Shown here: positions 24,628 to 31,755 of the stretch, piece after piece | Numbering within the stretch: position 1 is the stretch's first letter | Layout: every line of letters starts with the position of its first letter | Source of the DNA: Mycobacterium sp. ST-F2 | Lineage (GTDB): Bacteria > Actinomycetota > Actinomycetes > Mycobacteriales > Mycobacteriaceae | Direction: 5' to 3' | Length of the DNA: 34,050 nt | Assembly (NCBI RefSeq): GCF_001905655.1 | Contig: NZ_JMHT01000019.1 | Span: 1 to 34,050, forward strand | Translations under genes and position numbers: made by a program | Notes under the pieces: generated by a model | Told to the model about the DNA's origin: nothing | Database searches by the model: none | Seen by the model: only the letters and a program-made list of their open reading frames with translations

Positions 24628-24652
24628 AACCACCTGGTGACGGGTGGTTTTT
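24628..24652 (+). terminator. Rho-independent terminator of the tRNA-Phe locus
   Basis: AACCACC (24628-24634) and GGTGGTT (24643-24649) form a stem followed by a short T-tract (TTTC). Its position 7 bp after the tRNA 3' end is that of the native tRNA terminator. Confidence 0.75.
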
Positions 24653-24821
24653 CTCGTTTCTGGGGCAGGTGCTGGCGAAGTCCCGGTGATCCAGAGTGAC
24701 CCATTCCGGAATGAATCGCCCGTGCGGTGACCCTGTTACCCGGAGCCGGGTCACTCCGAAGCGTCGATGGCGCGTCGGAACGAGCCGACAGCGGGGTGGC
24801 CGGCGGTACTCTCAGCGCACT

Positions 24822-25130
24822 ATGAGAGCACGACTGCTTGTCGCGATGGCGATGTTTGTCGCATTGCCGATCGTGAACGCGGGCACGGCTTCAGCCAACG
24901 AATACTCGTGCGCCAACGCGGCCGCAGCGAACGGCTACGTCAACTCGAACAAGTTCCTCGCGGAGATCCAGCAGGACTGCGCCGTCGCATACGGGATCGC
25001 CAACGCGAAGGGCGTAGACACTCAGTCTGAGGTCATCGCCGCTGTCGCCGCCGCCGAGCAGTATTTACGTTCGCGCGGGTACGACGCCGCGACCGTCAAG
25101 CAGATGGACATTGCCGGGCACGGGGTGTAG
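24822..25130 (+). CDS. Small secreted protein of unknown function
   Basis: This encodes 102 residues from the ATG at 24822 (MRARLLVAMAMFVALPIVNA), which gives a standard Sec signal peptide with likely cleavage after TASA. The mature part starts NEYSCANAAAANGYVNSNKF and has two cysteines (CAN and DCA) that could form a disulfide. The remainder is helical and Ala-rich. Upstream in-frame sequence up to 24696 overlaps no known feature and lacks a signal peptide, so it is not used. This is the first gene right of the tRNA fragment and looks like native mycobacterial chromosome. Confidence 0.72.
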   Translation: MRARLLVAMAMFVALPIVNAGTASANEYSCANAAAANGYVNSNKFLAEIQQDCAVAYGIANAKGVDTQSEVIAAVAAAEQYLRSRGYDAATVKQMDIAGHGV

Positions 25131-25241
25131 GTACTGCGACCTACTCCACGGCCTTGCTCGGCTGCACGGCCCTGATCGAGTTCAGTACCGCGCCGGCGTC
25201 GCGAGCAGGGAACTGACAGCCTGCGGTCGGCCGGCGTATCC

Positions 25242-26093
25242 CTATCCAGGGCCGAGAGCGAAGGTGGGATCGAGAAATGAAGCGACCAGCGCGACCTGGT
25301 CATCGAGGTTCTCCTCACACTGGGATTCGAGGCGTTCTTTGCGGCGCCACGCGGCCCACTTTGCTTGGCCCACTTCGGCATAACCCTTCAAGAACGGCGC
25401 CACCGGGCCGAGTACGACGTCACGGTGATGCGCAACGGCCCGGGCCGCACGTAGAAGCTCCGCTTCGTCGAACCCTTGTCGTCCCAGCCCCACGATGTCG
25501 ACGTAGTCGCGCCATCGGGTGCTGGTGATACCGCGCTCGAGAATGGTCACCCCCTTTTCGGCCATGCTGGTTTCGGCTGCGTAGCCGAGCAGCGTGATCG
25601 GAGGGCCGAGGATGCGGTCGATGGTTACTGGCCGCGGTGCCGGCACGATCGGATCTCCGGTGGAGACGTCCCAGGCTGCGACGCCCTGCCACGAGCCGAT
25701 CGACGCCGGAACCCTGACGCGCAGGCCGGGGTAGGCGGCTTGTTCGCGGATGTCTTGGACAGCGATCCCGGCGACATCGAAGATGACGCCGTCGTCGACG
25801 ACGACCGCTGCGATGTCGCGCACCACTCTCGCGAGGTGCTCGGCGGTGACGTCGGCGCTGATGGCGTTGGCATCGACATCCTTTGTCGGCCGGCGTATGT
25901 CATAGGCGGCCAACAGGATTCCACCTTTGAGAACGAAGTCATCGACGTGTGGCGTGCGCGTAAGGCGGTCCAGGAACGACTCGAGGACGTGCCGGATCAG
26001 GTACTCCTGTGTCGGCACGCCGGAGGCGCCCTTGCCCGTGGCTGATCGGGCGGCGGACTGGATGCGGCGGAATACCTTGTCGCCGTCGCTCAA
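25242..26093 (-). CDS. abiEii: AbiEii-type nucleotidyltransferase toxin
   Basis: This encodes 283 residues from a TTG at 26093 that overlaps the stop of the upstream gene as TTGA. FVLKGGILLAAYDIRR followed by PTKDVDANA gives the GG...L and DxD motifs of the AbiEii/AbiGii nucleotidyltransferase fold (Asp72 and Asp74 counted from this start). RWRDYVDIVGL is a later family motif. AbiEii toxins of type IV toxin-antitoxin systems transfer nucleotides, in mycobacterial relatives to tRNA acceptor ends, and stop growth. The length is close to the usual 250-310. An open frame continues upstream to 26192 but would run inside abiEi, so the coupled start is preferred. Confidence 0.88.
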   Translation of the reverse strand: MSDGDKVFRRIQSAARSATGKGASGVPTQEYLIRHVLESFLDRLTRTPHVDDFVLKGGILLAAYDIRRPTKDVDANAISADVTAEHLARVVRDIAAVVVDDGVIFDVAGIAVQDIREQAAYPGLRVRVPASIGSWQGVAAWDVSTGDPIVPAPRPVTIDRILGPPITLLGYAAETSMAEKGVTILERGITSTRWRDYVDIVGLGRQGFDEAELLRAARAVAHHRDVVLGPVAPFLKGYAEVGQAKWAAWRRKERLESQCEENLDDQVALVASFLDPTFALGPG

Positions 26094-26647
26094 CTCATCA
26101 TCTCCAGCGCGCGCAGGGTGACAGTCTTGGCCCGGGGGAGCCGGCTCGCGATATCGATCAGCCGAGCAGGTTTTCCTCCGCGGCGCAGCCACTCCCGCAG
26201 CGCATCGCGCGCCAGTTCGTGTCCGACTTCGCCCCGGAGGCGGAACGCATCGGCGATCGAGCGCTCCGGGGAGTAGATCCCGATCTCCTGGTCCGATCCC
26301 GAGATCGTCATCCGGTCACGACCGATGTCGAATGTCTGGCGGTCGAACAGATGCCATGCAATGGCACCGGTGGTGACAGGTGGTCGTGATCCCCGGGGAA
26401 TCGCGACGTCCAGCGCGGCCGGAATCGCATCGGTCAAGTCGTGGTAAGCGAGTGCCGATGTCAGGCAGATCGTGGCATCGGTGCGGCGAGTCGCCGCTTC
26501 GAGCTGGTCCCAATCTGCAGCAGGCGCGTCCGAGGGCAAGTAGATTCCGCGGGCGATACGGTCGATCTGACCACTGCGCGCGCGGCGATACAACGCGCTG
26601 CGGGACAGCCCAAGCTGCTGGGACGTGCCCGGAGTCAGGGCTCCCAT
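26090..26647 (-). CDS. abiEi: AbiEi-type antitoxin and autorepressor
   Basis: This encodes 185 residues from an ATG at 26647 with GGAGGTGA just upstream. The first 45 residues are a winged helix-turn-helix (LGLSRSALYRRARSGQIDRI, then GIYLP), as in AbiEi antitoxins. The C-terminal part (SGSDQEIGIYSPERSIADAF) is the antitoxin domain. AbiEi proteins neutralise AbiEii without binding it and repress their own promoter by binding two inverted repeats with both domains. Two large inverted repeats are found just upstream, which supports the call. The gene is cotranslated with abiEii by a 4-bp overlap. Confidence 0.88.
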   Translation of the reverse strand: MGALTPGTSQQLGLSRSALYRRARSGQIDRIARGIYLPSDAPAADWDQLEAATRRTDATICLTSALAYHDLTDAIPAALDVAIPRGSRPPVTTGAIAWHLFDRQTFDIGRDRMTISGSDQEIGIYSPERSIADAFRLRGEVGHELARDALREWLRRGGKPARLIDIASRLPRAKTVTLRALEMMS

Positions 26648-26677
26648 TGCTCACCTCCGGTCGCTCATGGGACGAAA

Positions 26678-26705
26678 CGTCTACAGATAATCGTATCTGT
26701 AGACG
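26678..26705. promoter_or_regulatory. AbiE operator 1 (perfect inverted repeat)
   Basis: Arms CGTCTACAGATA (26678-26689) and TATCTGTAGACG (26694-26705) are perfectly complementary, with a 4-bp spacer ATCG. On the minus strand the spacer forms part of TACGAT, a likely -10 box for abiEi, so binding here would block transcription. Confidence 0.8.
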
Positions 26706-26709
26706 AATC

Positions 26710-26729
26710 GTTGCGATACTCTTCGCAAC
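26710..26729. repeat. Short perfect inverted repeat between the AbiE operators
   Basis: GTTGCGA (26710-26716) and TCGCAAC (26723-26729) flank TACTCT. It is unrelated in sequence to the two operators. It may be a separate regulator site or part of the promoter. Confidence 0.5.
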
Positions 26730-26740
26730 AAGAATGGAAC

Positions 26741-26776
26741 GAAACGTGTGCAGATATTCATATCTGTAGACGTTTC
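26741..26776. promoter_or_regulatory. AbiE operator 2 (imperfect inverted repeat)
   Basis: Arms GAAACGTGTGCAGATA (26741-26756) and TATCTGTAGACGTTTC (26761-26776) pair with two mismatches around a 4-bp spacer. The core repeats operator 1; the two centres are 67 bp apart. A pair of such repeats is the known arrangement for AbiEi binding. Confidence 0.78.
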
Positions 26777-26913
26777 ATTCTGGTGGCCTACGCGGGTGCG
26801 GAGGTACATCGGACAGCTCGTCTCCGGTTCGATCCCGGCCCACCGCTACGATCTGCTTCCTGGTCGCAAACGGTTGGCCACTGAGTGTGCGGAGAGTGTG
26901 GCAAAGAGTGGCG

Positions 26914-27174
26914 ATGACGGCCGGTCTCCTTCGGGTGGGTACGTACCTGGCGGCATGCGGGGCGCTGGCAATCGGCCTGTCGCCGGCAGCGGCGGCCGAC
27001 GCCGCTTTCGATCCGACCGGGAACCGATCGGGTGGACCGGCGCCGACCATGAACGGTGTGCCCTGTGGCTCCGGCGGCCTGGGTATCTGCCTGAGTTTTC
27101 GGCAGAACCGTCCGCCCCGGGTCTTTTCGGTGCCGCAGTTCGGCGTGGGGCAGAGCCCGACAGTGCGTCGCTGA
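26914..27174 (+). CDS. Small secreted protein with a cysteine pair
   Basis: This encodes 86 residues from the ATG at 26914. The first 28 residues (TAGLLRVGTYLAACGALAIG and on) are a Sec signal peptide ending in AAAADA. The mature chain is Gly/Pro-rich with two cysteines (GVPCGSGG and GICLSF) able to form a disulfide. A GTG at 26887 would add nine residues before the signal peptide and is less likely. A long frame on the other strand across this gene and the next lacks protein-like composition and was discarded. No family recognised; such exported peptides are common in mycobacteria. Confidence 0.6.
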   Translation: MTAGLLRVGTYLAACGALAIGLSPAAAADAAFDPTGNRSGGPAPTMNGVPCGSGGLGICLSFRQNRPPRVFSVPQFGVGQSPTVRR

Positions 27175-27239
27175 GTATTGCGGCACTGGCCGAACTCGCA
27201 ACCCACGGCGGATGAGTTCAGCTGGGTAAGGTGCTGGCA

Positions 27240-28268
27240 ATGACCAATTTCCCGGATCCGGCAGACAGCCTTGAGCCGCAGCTCGAACCGGTCGCCGGCC
27301 GTCTCCTCGATGCGCAGGTGGCGTTCGCCATGCAGCAGCTGCGGGGCGAGAACTACCACAGCCTGGTCCTGGACGAGATCGAGCACGCTCTGGCGGAGGC
27401 GTCGGAGATCACGCTGGCTGACGCGGTGACGCCCACGATGATCAAGAACGTTGCCGCGAAGTACGCCGTGCAGGTACCCGTGGAAGGCGGCATCGCGGAA
27501 CTGGTCAGTGAGGTCGCTGCCCGGCTGTATCAGCTCACCGCGACGACCGACACCAGCTTCGGCGACGTCATCGACGCGCGGCGGTTCGATGAGCTCAGCT
27601 CGATGGTGGTCGAGATGGGGGTTACCCAGCGCGTGCTGGAGCGGATCCTGAGCAGCGAGGCGTTCGCGGAGTTCTGCGTGACGTTGGTTCAGCACTCGCT
27701 CGCGGAATCTGTCACGCAGGGTGGCAAATCGTTGGCTCGGGGCCGGCTGGGCCGCGTGTTCAGCGGGCTGGGCGCGCGCATGCCGCAAGGTCCCGTCGAA
27801 CGGTTGGAGCTGCGGGCAGAGGACCTGGCGCGCCGCGGCGCCCGCTTCCTGCTCGCCCACACCCACGCGGACGAAAACGTGCTCGCCGAAGCAGTGAACG
27901 AGTTGTGGCGCACCAACCTCGACAACCCACTGTCGTCGGCCATTTCGATGATCTCCGCCGCGGACGTCGAGGACGCCGTCGTGCCGGTCTACGAATTCTG
28001 GCGCACCTTCCGCGACACTGACTATTTCCGGGCGCTTCTCGATGAGGGCATCGACCACGTCTTCGACAAGTACGGCGATGTCAGCCTTTACGATCTGCTG
28101 CTCGACCTCGGGGTGGGGCGTGAGGACATGATCGAGGAAGCCCTACGGTTCGGCCCGCCGGTGATCGCCCTGCTCGACGAGCGGGGCTACCTGGAGTCGG
28201 TACTGCGGCGTCGGCTCATCCCGTTCTACGTCTCGGATGAGTTCCGGGAGGCGTTGGCAGGGAGCTAG
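27240..28268 (+). CDS. Conserved hypothetical helical protein
   Basis: This encodes 342 residues from the ATG at 27240 (MTNFPDPADS). The protein is acidic and almost entirely helical, without membrane segments, signal peptide or catalytic motif that I can name. The middle has a basic patch (GGKSLARGRLGRVF). The C-terminal 100 residues contain VEDAVVPVYEFWRTFRDTDY and a repeated pattern of Asp-Leu-rich helices. It is likely to be a cytoplasmic conserved mycobacterial protein. Its stop overlaps the stop of the convergent TetR gene by 4 bp. Function unknown. Confidence 0.75.
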   Translation: MTNFPDPADSLEPQLEPVAGRLLDAQVAFAMQQLRGENYHSLVLDEIEHALAEASEITLADAVTPTMIKNVAAKYAVQVPVEGGIAELVSEVAARLYQLTATTDTSFGDVIDARRFDELSSMVVEMGVTQRVLERILSSEAFAEFCVTLVQHSLAESVTQGGKSLARGRLGRVFSGLGARMPQGPVERLELRAEDLARRGARFLLAHTHADENVLAEAVNELWRTNLDNPLSSAISMISAADVEDAVVPVYEFWRTFRDTDYFRALLDEGIDHVFDKYGDVSLYDLLLDLGVGREDMIEEALRFGPPVIALLDERGYLESVLRRRLIPFYVSDEFREALAGS

Positions 28269-28873
28269 CTGGACGGCGGCGTCGGATTCAGCAGCGACGC
28301 CAGGACGGTGACCCGGCACTGTTCGATTTCCGGAGTAGGCGGCAACACTTCCTGGAAGATTGCGGCGCCGTCGAATGCGTTGAGCAGTACAACCGTCAAG
28401 ACCTGCAAGTTCTGCCTGCCCTGAGTGTCCAGGCCGTCGGCTGCGGGCAGTGATCCCGTGGCCCGAAAGATCTTCTTTTGGTATTGCCCAATCTCGTCTT
28501 TGAGAACAGCTCGCAGTTTTTCATCGGTCCGCGCGGCGACCAACAGCTCGTAGATGACGCCGTTGGTCGGGTTGTGCGTGATATCGCGCACGACGCGCAG
28601 GACCGCCTCTGGGGTACGCGCGTCAACCGGCATCTCCGCGATCCGGCTGGTGTACAGCTCCAGTTGCCGTCTCCCGGCCTCGCGGAGTGTCGCGGCCATC
28701 AGTTCTCTCATCGTGGGGAAGTGCCGGAAGATCGCGCCGTCAGACACCTTCGCGCGTTTGGCGATCAAGGCAGCGGAAGTGCGTGCGTATCCGACCTCGA
28801 TGATCGTGTCGATGCTTGCGCCAAGGATTCCGGCCACCGTCGCCTCCCGACGCTGCTGCTGGGTCCTCGGCAT
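28265..28873 (-). CDS. TetR/AcrR family transcriptional regulator
   Basis: This encodes 202 residues from the ATG at 28873 (MPRTQQQRREATVAGI); an ATG-less extension to 28897 is less likely. The N-terminal domain holds the TetR helix-turn-helix (TSAALIAKRAKVSDGAIFRH followed by FPTMRELM). The C-terminal domain is helical and its ligand is unknown. It is convergent with the upstream conserved gene and divergent from the DUF6480 gene 106 bp away, which it might control. Confidence 0.88.
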   Translation of the reverse strand: MPRTQQQRREATVAGILGASIDTIIEVGYARTSAALIAKRAKVSDGAIFRHFPTMRELMAATLREAGRRQLELYTSRIAEMPVDARTPEAVLRVVRDITHNPTNGVIYELLVAARTDEKLRAVLKDEIGQYQKKIFRATGSLPAADGLDTQGRQNLQVLTVVLLNAFDGAAIFQEVLPPTPEIEQCRVTVLASLLNPTPPSS

Positions 28874-28978
28874 AGACGACCTTAACTCGCAGGTCACGGC
28901 CTACGCGGTCGATTCCGGAGGGGTACGGCGCTGAACGCCGGTCTGTTTGGCCCAGTCCCGGGCGGGTAACCATCCGTC

Positions 28979-29245
28979 ATGGCTTCCAACCGACAGCCGA
29001 ACCAGGCACCGCCCGACCCTGAGCCCGCGTCGACGCCGGGCCTGGCGCCTGGCGGCGGCATCGAACCCGGTGATACGCCTCCGGAATCCGGGCAGGAATC
29101 AGCGACGAGCAATCCGGATCCGACACCACCGGTGCGCGGACCGCGCCGCGTGACCGCCCCGACGGTGGTGATCGCGCTCTACGTCATCGTCTTCCTCAGC
29201 ATCGCGATTCTGTTCGTGCTGAAGCTCTACGGTGTCCTCGACTGA
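28979..29245 (+). CDS. DUF6480-like small membrane protein
   Basis: This encodes 88 residues. The N-terminal 55 residues are a Pro/Gly-rich tail with DPEPASTPGLAPGGGIEPGD, the signature of DUF6480 proteins. It is followed by one transmembrane helix (VVIALYVIVFLSIAILFVLK) near the C terminus. DUF6480 proteins are common in actinobacteria and their role is not known. It ends one base before the convergent flavodoxin-like gene. Confidence 0.75.
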   Translation: MASNRQPNQAPPDPEPASTPGLAPGGGIEPGDTPPESGQESATSNPDPTPPVRGPRRVTAPTVVIALYVIVFLSIAILFVLKLYGVLD

Positions 29246-29869
29246 CTACTTGTACGGCGGATACGGCGCCGGGTGCAGCACCCTGGCCAGGTGTGCGGCG
29301 TTGCGGGCCGCTGCGGCGGTGGCCGACGCGACGGCCGCGGGCACCTCGTCGAGATCGTTGTAGTCCGTCGACTCCATGGCCGCGCCATTCCAGTACGTGC
29401 ACCCCTGCGCGGGAATGCTGAAGCCAATGTCGTTGAGCCCCTGGAAGATATCGGCGACGGTCTTGTGTGCGCCGTCCTCGTTGCCGACGACGCTGACGAT
29501 CGCCACCTTGCCCGCGACGGCCGGTCGGCCCTGATCGTCCTTGTTGGACAGCTCGGCGTCGAGGCGCTCGAGAACGCGTTGCGTGACCGACGACGGGTGG
29601 CCCAGCCAGATGGGCGTGCTGATCAGCAAGATATCGGCGTCGAGGACCTTGGCCCGGATCTGCGGCCACTGGTCGCTGTCACCCATGTCGGCTTGGACAC
29701 CCGGCGCGATGTTGAAGTCCACACACCGAACGGCCTCGCACGCCACATTCTGTTCGCGCAGCGCCGCCATCACGTGGTCGGCCATCAAGGCGCTGCTCGA
29801 CGGCGACGGGCCGGGCTTGAGCGTGCAGATCAGGGCTGTCGCGCGGAGGGGAGTGGTCGGTTCAGTCAT
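29246..29869 (-). CDS. Flavodoxin-like NAD(P)H-dependent FMN oxidoreductase
   Basis: This encodes 207 residues. The fold is that of flavodoxin/NADPH-dependent FMN reductases: ALICTLKPGPSPSSSALMAD (first strand and phosphate-binding loop), ADILLISTPIWLGHPSSVTQ (second flavin-binding loop with the common PIWxG motif) and GKVAIVSVVGNEDGAHKTVA. It should bind FMN and reduce a small electron acceptor. The substrate is not known. No operon partner is evident; the next minus-strand gene upstream is 46 bp away and is also a flavoprotein-type gene. Confidence 0.82.
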   Translation of the reverse strand: MTEPTTPLRATALICTLKPGPSPSSSALMADHVMAALREQNVACEAVRCVDFNIAPGVQADMGDSDQWPQIRAKVLDADILLISTPIWLGHPSSVTQRVLERLDAELSNKDDQGRPAVAGKVAIVSVVGNEDGAHKTVADIFQGLNDIGFSIPAQGCTYWNGAAMESTDYNDLDEVPAAVASATAAAARNAAHLARVLHPAPYPPYK

Positions 29870-29915
29870 GACGGGCGGTTACCCCTGCATGACGCAGCCA
29901 AACGAGACCGCCGGG

Positions 29916-30536
29916 TCAGCGACTCTCCAACTCCGCTACCCGCGCCTTGAGCGCCGCGATCTCGGCCTGCAGCTCGGCTTCTCGACCGTCGAATTTGGCC
30001 TGGTACGCCTCACCCAGCTCGCGCAGGTACTCACGGTCGAACCGGGGGATGATGGAGCGCGAGCAGTTCCAGTCGAAGGCTTCGACCGCGATCTCGATCT
30101 CCCGCTGCGGTCCGTCCTCGACGACGGTCCCGCGGCCGAAGACCTTGAGCCGGGTGCGCCGCGGGTAGTCGACGAAAAACATCGCCAGCCGGTCGTCGGC
30201 GGCGAGGTTGCCCAGGGTGACGAACTGGTTGTTGCCCGGCAGGTCGATGAACCGCAGCCGGTCGGTCTCGGGCAGATGCCGGACGAATCCTGCTGGGCCG
30301 CTACGGTATTGGAGGTAGGGCCAGCCGGCCGGGGTGATGGTGGCCAGGCAGAACTGGTCTGCCCGCCGGATCATCAGGAGCTCGCGGTCGTCGAGGCGCT
30401 GCGGGCCGTCGTCGGGGCGTTCGGTGTGCCGTCCGTAGGCCAGGTAGCTGCCGTTGCGCTGCTGACGATTCAGGGCATCGGGGCCGAATGCCAGGTGGTG
30501 GTAGTGGTTGTTCGGCTCGGTCGACACCATGGTCAC
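29916..30536 (-). CDS. Pyridoxamine 5'-phosphate oxidase-like FMN-binding protein
   Basis: This encodes 206 residues. The split-barrel core shows FCLATITPAGWPYLQYRSGP, FIDLPGNNQFVTLGNLAADD, LAMFFVDYPRRTRLKVFGRG, which are the conserved strands of PNPOx-like proteins that bind FMN or F420. The last 45 residues (AKFDGREAELQAEIAALKAR) form a coiled coil, an addition not seen in classic PNPOx and likely used for oligomerisation. A GTG at 30536 and an ATG at 30530 are both possible starts. It lies upstream of the flavodoxin-like gene on the same strand and may be cotranscribed with it. Confidence 0.85.
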   Translation of the reverse strand: MTMVSTEPNNHYHHLAFGPDALNRQQRNGSYLAYGRHTERPDDGPQRLDDRELLMIRRADQFCLATITPAGWPYLQYRSGPAGFVRHLPETDRLRFIDLPGNNQFVTLGNLAADDRLAMFFVDYPRRTRLKVFGRGTVVEDGPQREIEIAVEAFDWNCSRSIIPRFDREYLRELGEAYQAKFDGREAELQAEIAALKARVAELESR

Positions 30537-30598
30537 GCTACGCCGCTTACGGCTGTGGCTCGGCGCCTAAGATCCATCGTTTGATGACGCGCGGCCGG

Positions 30599-31294
30599 CT
30601 AGACGGTGGTCGTTGACCCGACGTACGACAAGACGACGTCGGACTGATCGGTTTGTCGCGTCAGTGTTGCGTACGAGCGGATGAACGACTGACCCACGCA
30701 CCCATCGATCTTGATGTGAAAGTTGCTGATCATCACCCAGGGGTTGGCGCTCTTGAATTCCTTCTTGTTGACCGGCACCACGAGCACGAAACCGGGCTTG
30801 AGTCCCACCGTGATGACACCGTTCACCGGCGTGGAGATCACGGGCAACATGCCGGTCGGCAGGCCGCCCAATGGCCCGGACAGTCCGAGCGACGGCGTCA
30901 CGCCCGCGCTGCCGGCCATCGTCACACCGTTCGACGTGCTCATGTCGATACCGCAGCCGATCTCATAGCCGACTTCGAGCAGCCCTCGCGGTTCTGCGGG
31001 CCCAGCCAGTGACGCGATGAAGATGCCGTTCGCGAGGTATTCGCGTGACGACACCGCGGTCGTCAACGGCGCCACCGGCACCTGCGATTCGTCCCGCGCG
31101 CCGAGCGTCAGGACCCAGCCATCAGGCGTGTTGACGGTGACGGGCGTGCCGGACGCGATCTTTCCGTCGGCCGGCGGGGCGGCGCCGGGCAGGGCGTCCG
31201 GGTCGGCGTCCGCAAGGGGTGCCAAGGGCGCGATGACGACGACGCACACAGCGATGGCCGCAGCGCGACGGGAAAGCACGCGTATCGGCTTCAC
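30599..31294 (-). CDS. MspA family porin-like protein
   Basis: This encodes 231 residues from a GTG at 31294. The first 31 residues (KPIRVLSRRAAAIAVCVVVI and on) are a signal peptide ending ADA. The mature part has the MspA family signature GWVLTLGARDESQVPVAPLT, SSREYLANG and LEVGYEIGCGID, followed by beta-strands and FIRSYATLT near the end. MspA proteins form octameric outer-membrane channels in mycobacteria. Cys114 and the Cys in IDGCVGQSF are shared with the two other porin genes here. An open frame extends far upstream but is not family-like. It is a lone gene, 157 bp away from the divergent small secreted peptide gene. Confidence 0.85.
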   Translation of the reverse strand: MKPIRVLSRRAAAIAVCVVVIAPLAPLADADPDALPGAAPPADGKIASGTPVTVNTPDGWVLTLGARDESQVPVAPLTTAVSSREYLANGIFIASLAGPAEPRGLLEVGYEIGCGIDMSTSNGVTMAGSAGVTPSLGLSGPLGGLPTGMLPVISTPVNGVITVGLKPGFVLVVPVNKKEFKSANPWVMISNFHIKIDGCVGQSFIRSYATLTRQTDQSDVVLSYVGSTTTV

Positions 31295-31450
31295 GGCCGA
31301 AACGGTAAGGGGCCGACGATTCAGTTGAGGGCCAACACGATCCACCGAAACTCGAGTTGTTCCGCATTCGTGATCGATGCGCGATGTCGACGCGCAACGC
31401 TGAACGGCATAACGTGGGACGGAATCTGTCGGTCGGCCCGAGGAAGACCT

Positions 31451-31693
31451 ATGAAGCGCACAGGGGTGGTCCGGTTGGTGGCCTGCGCGCTCGGGATTCT
31501 CAGTATGAGTGCGACTGCCGGCGTGGCCCGGGCGCAGCCCGATCCGACCGCGCCCATTGCGCCGTCCATCATCGACCAGCTGGTGACCTCGACACCGGCA
31601 CTGTCGGTGGATCCGCGTGATGCAGGTGCCGCCGTGTCCCGTTCGGGCGGTGTCGGCATGGTCTGCCAGAACCTGAACGTCCGCTGCCGCTGA
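31451..31693 (+). CDS. Small secreted peptide
   Basis: This encodes 80 residues from the ATG at 31451 with GAGGAAG upstream. The signal peptide (MKRTGVVRLVACALGILSMS and on) ends at VARA. The mature part is about 50 residues, Pro/Ala-rich, with two cysteines (GMVCQNLNVRCR) at the extreme C terminus. No family recognised. It is convergent with the proline-rich gene, and the two share the terminator at 31721. Confidence 0.65.
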   Translation: MKRTGVVRLVACALGILSMSATAGVARAQPDPTAPIAPSIIDQLVTSTPALSVDPRDAGAAVSRSGGVGMVCQNLNVRCR

Positions 31694-31720
31694 CAGAATC
31701 GGCCATGCCACACAAACGAA

Positions 31721-31746
31721 TTGGGCCCGTCTGATGACGGGCCCAA
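31721..31746. terminator. Bidirectional hairpin terminator
   Basis: TTGGGCCCGTC (31721-31731) and GACGGGCCCAA (31736-31746) pair perfectly over 11 bp around a TGAT loop. It lies between two convergent stop codons (31693 and 31756). T-tracts are short on both strands. Confidence 0.8.
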
Positions 31747-31755
31747 ATCGCATAT

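Noticed and set aside
26775..28058. 427-codon minus-strand open frame across 26775-28058
   Set aside because: It covers the secreted-protein gene and the conserved helical protein gene on the other strand, has low-complexity Arg/His/Gln composition, and no recognisable domain.
29541..30584. 347-codon plus-strand frame opposite the flavoprotein genes
   Set aside because: Both minus-strand proteins (flavodoxin-like and PNPOx-like) have clear family motifs, so this frame is a shadow.
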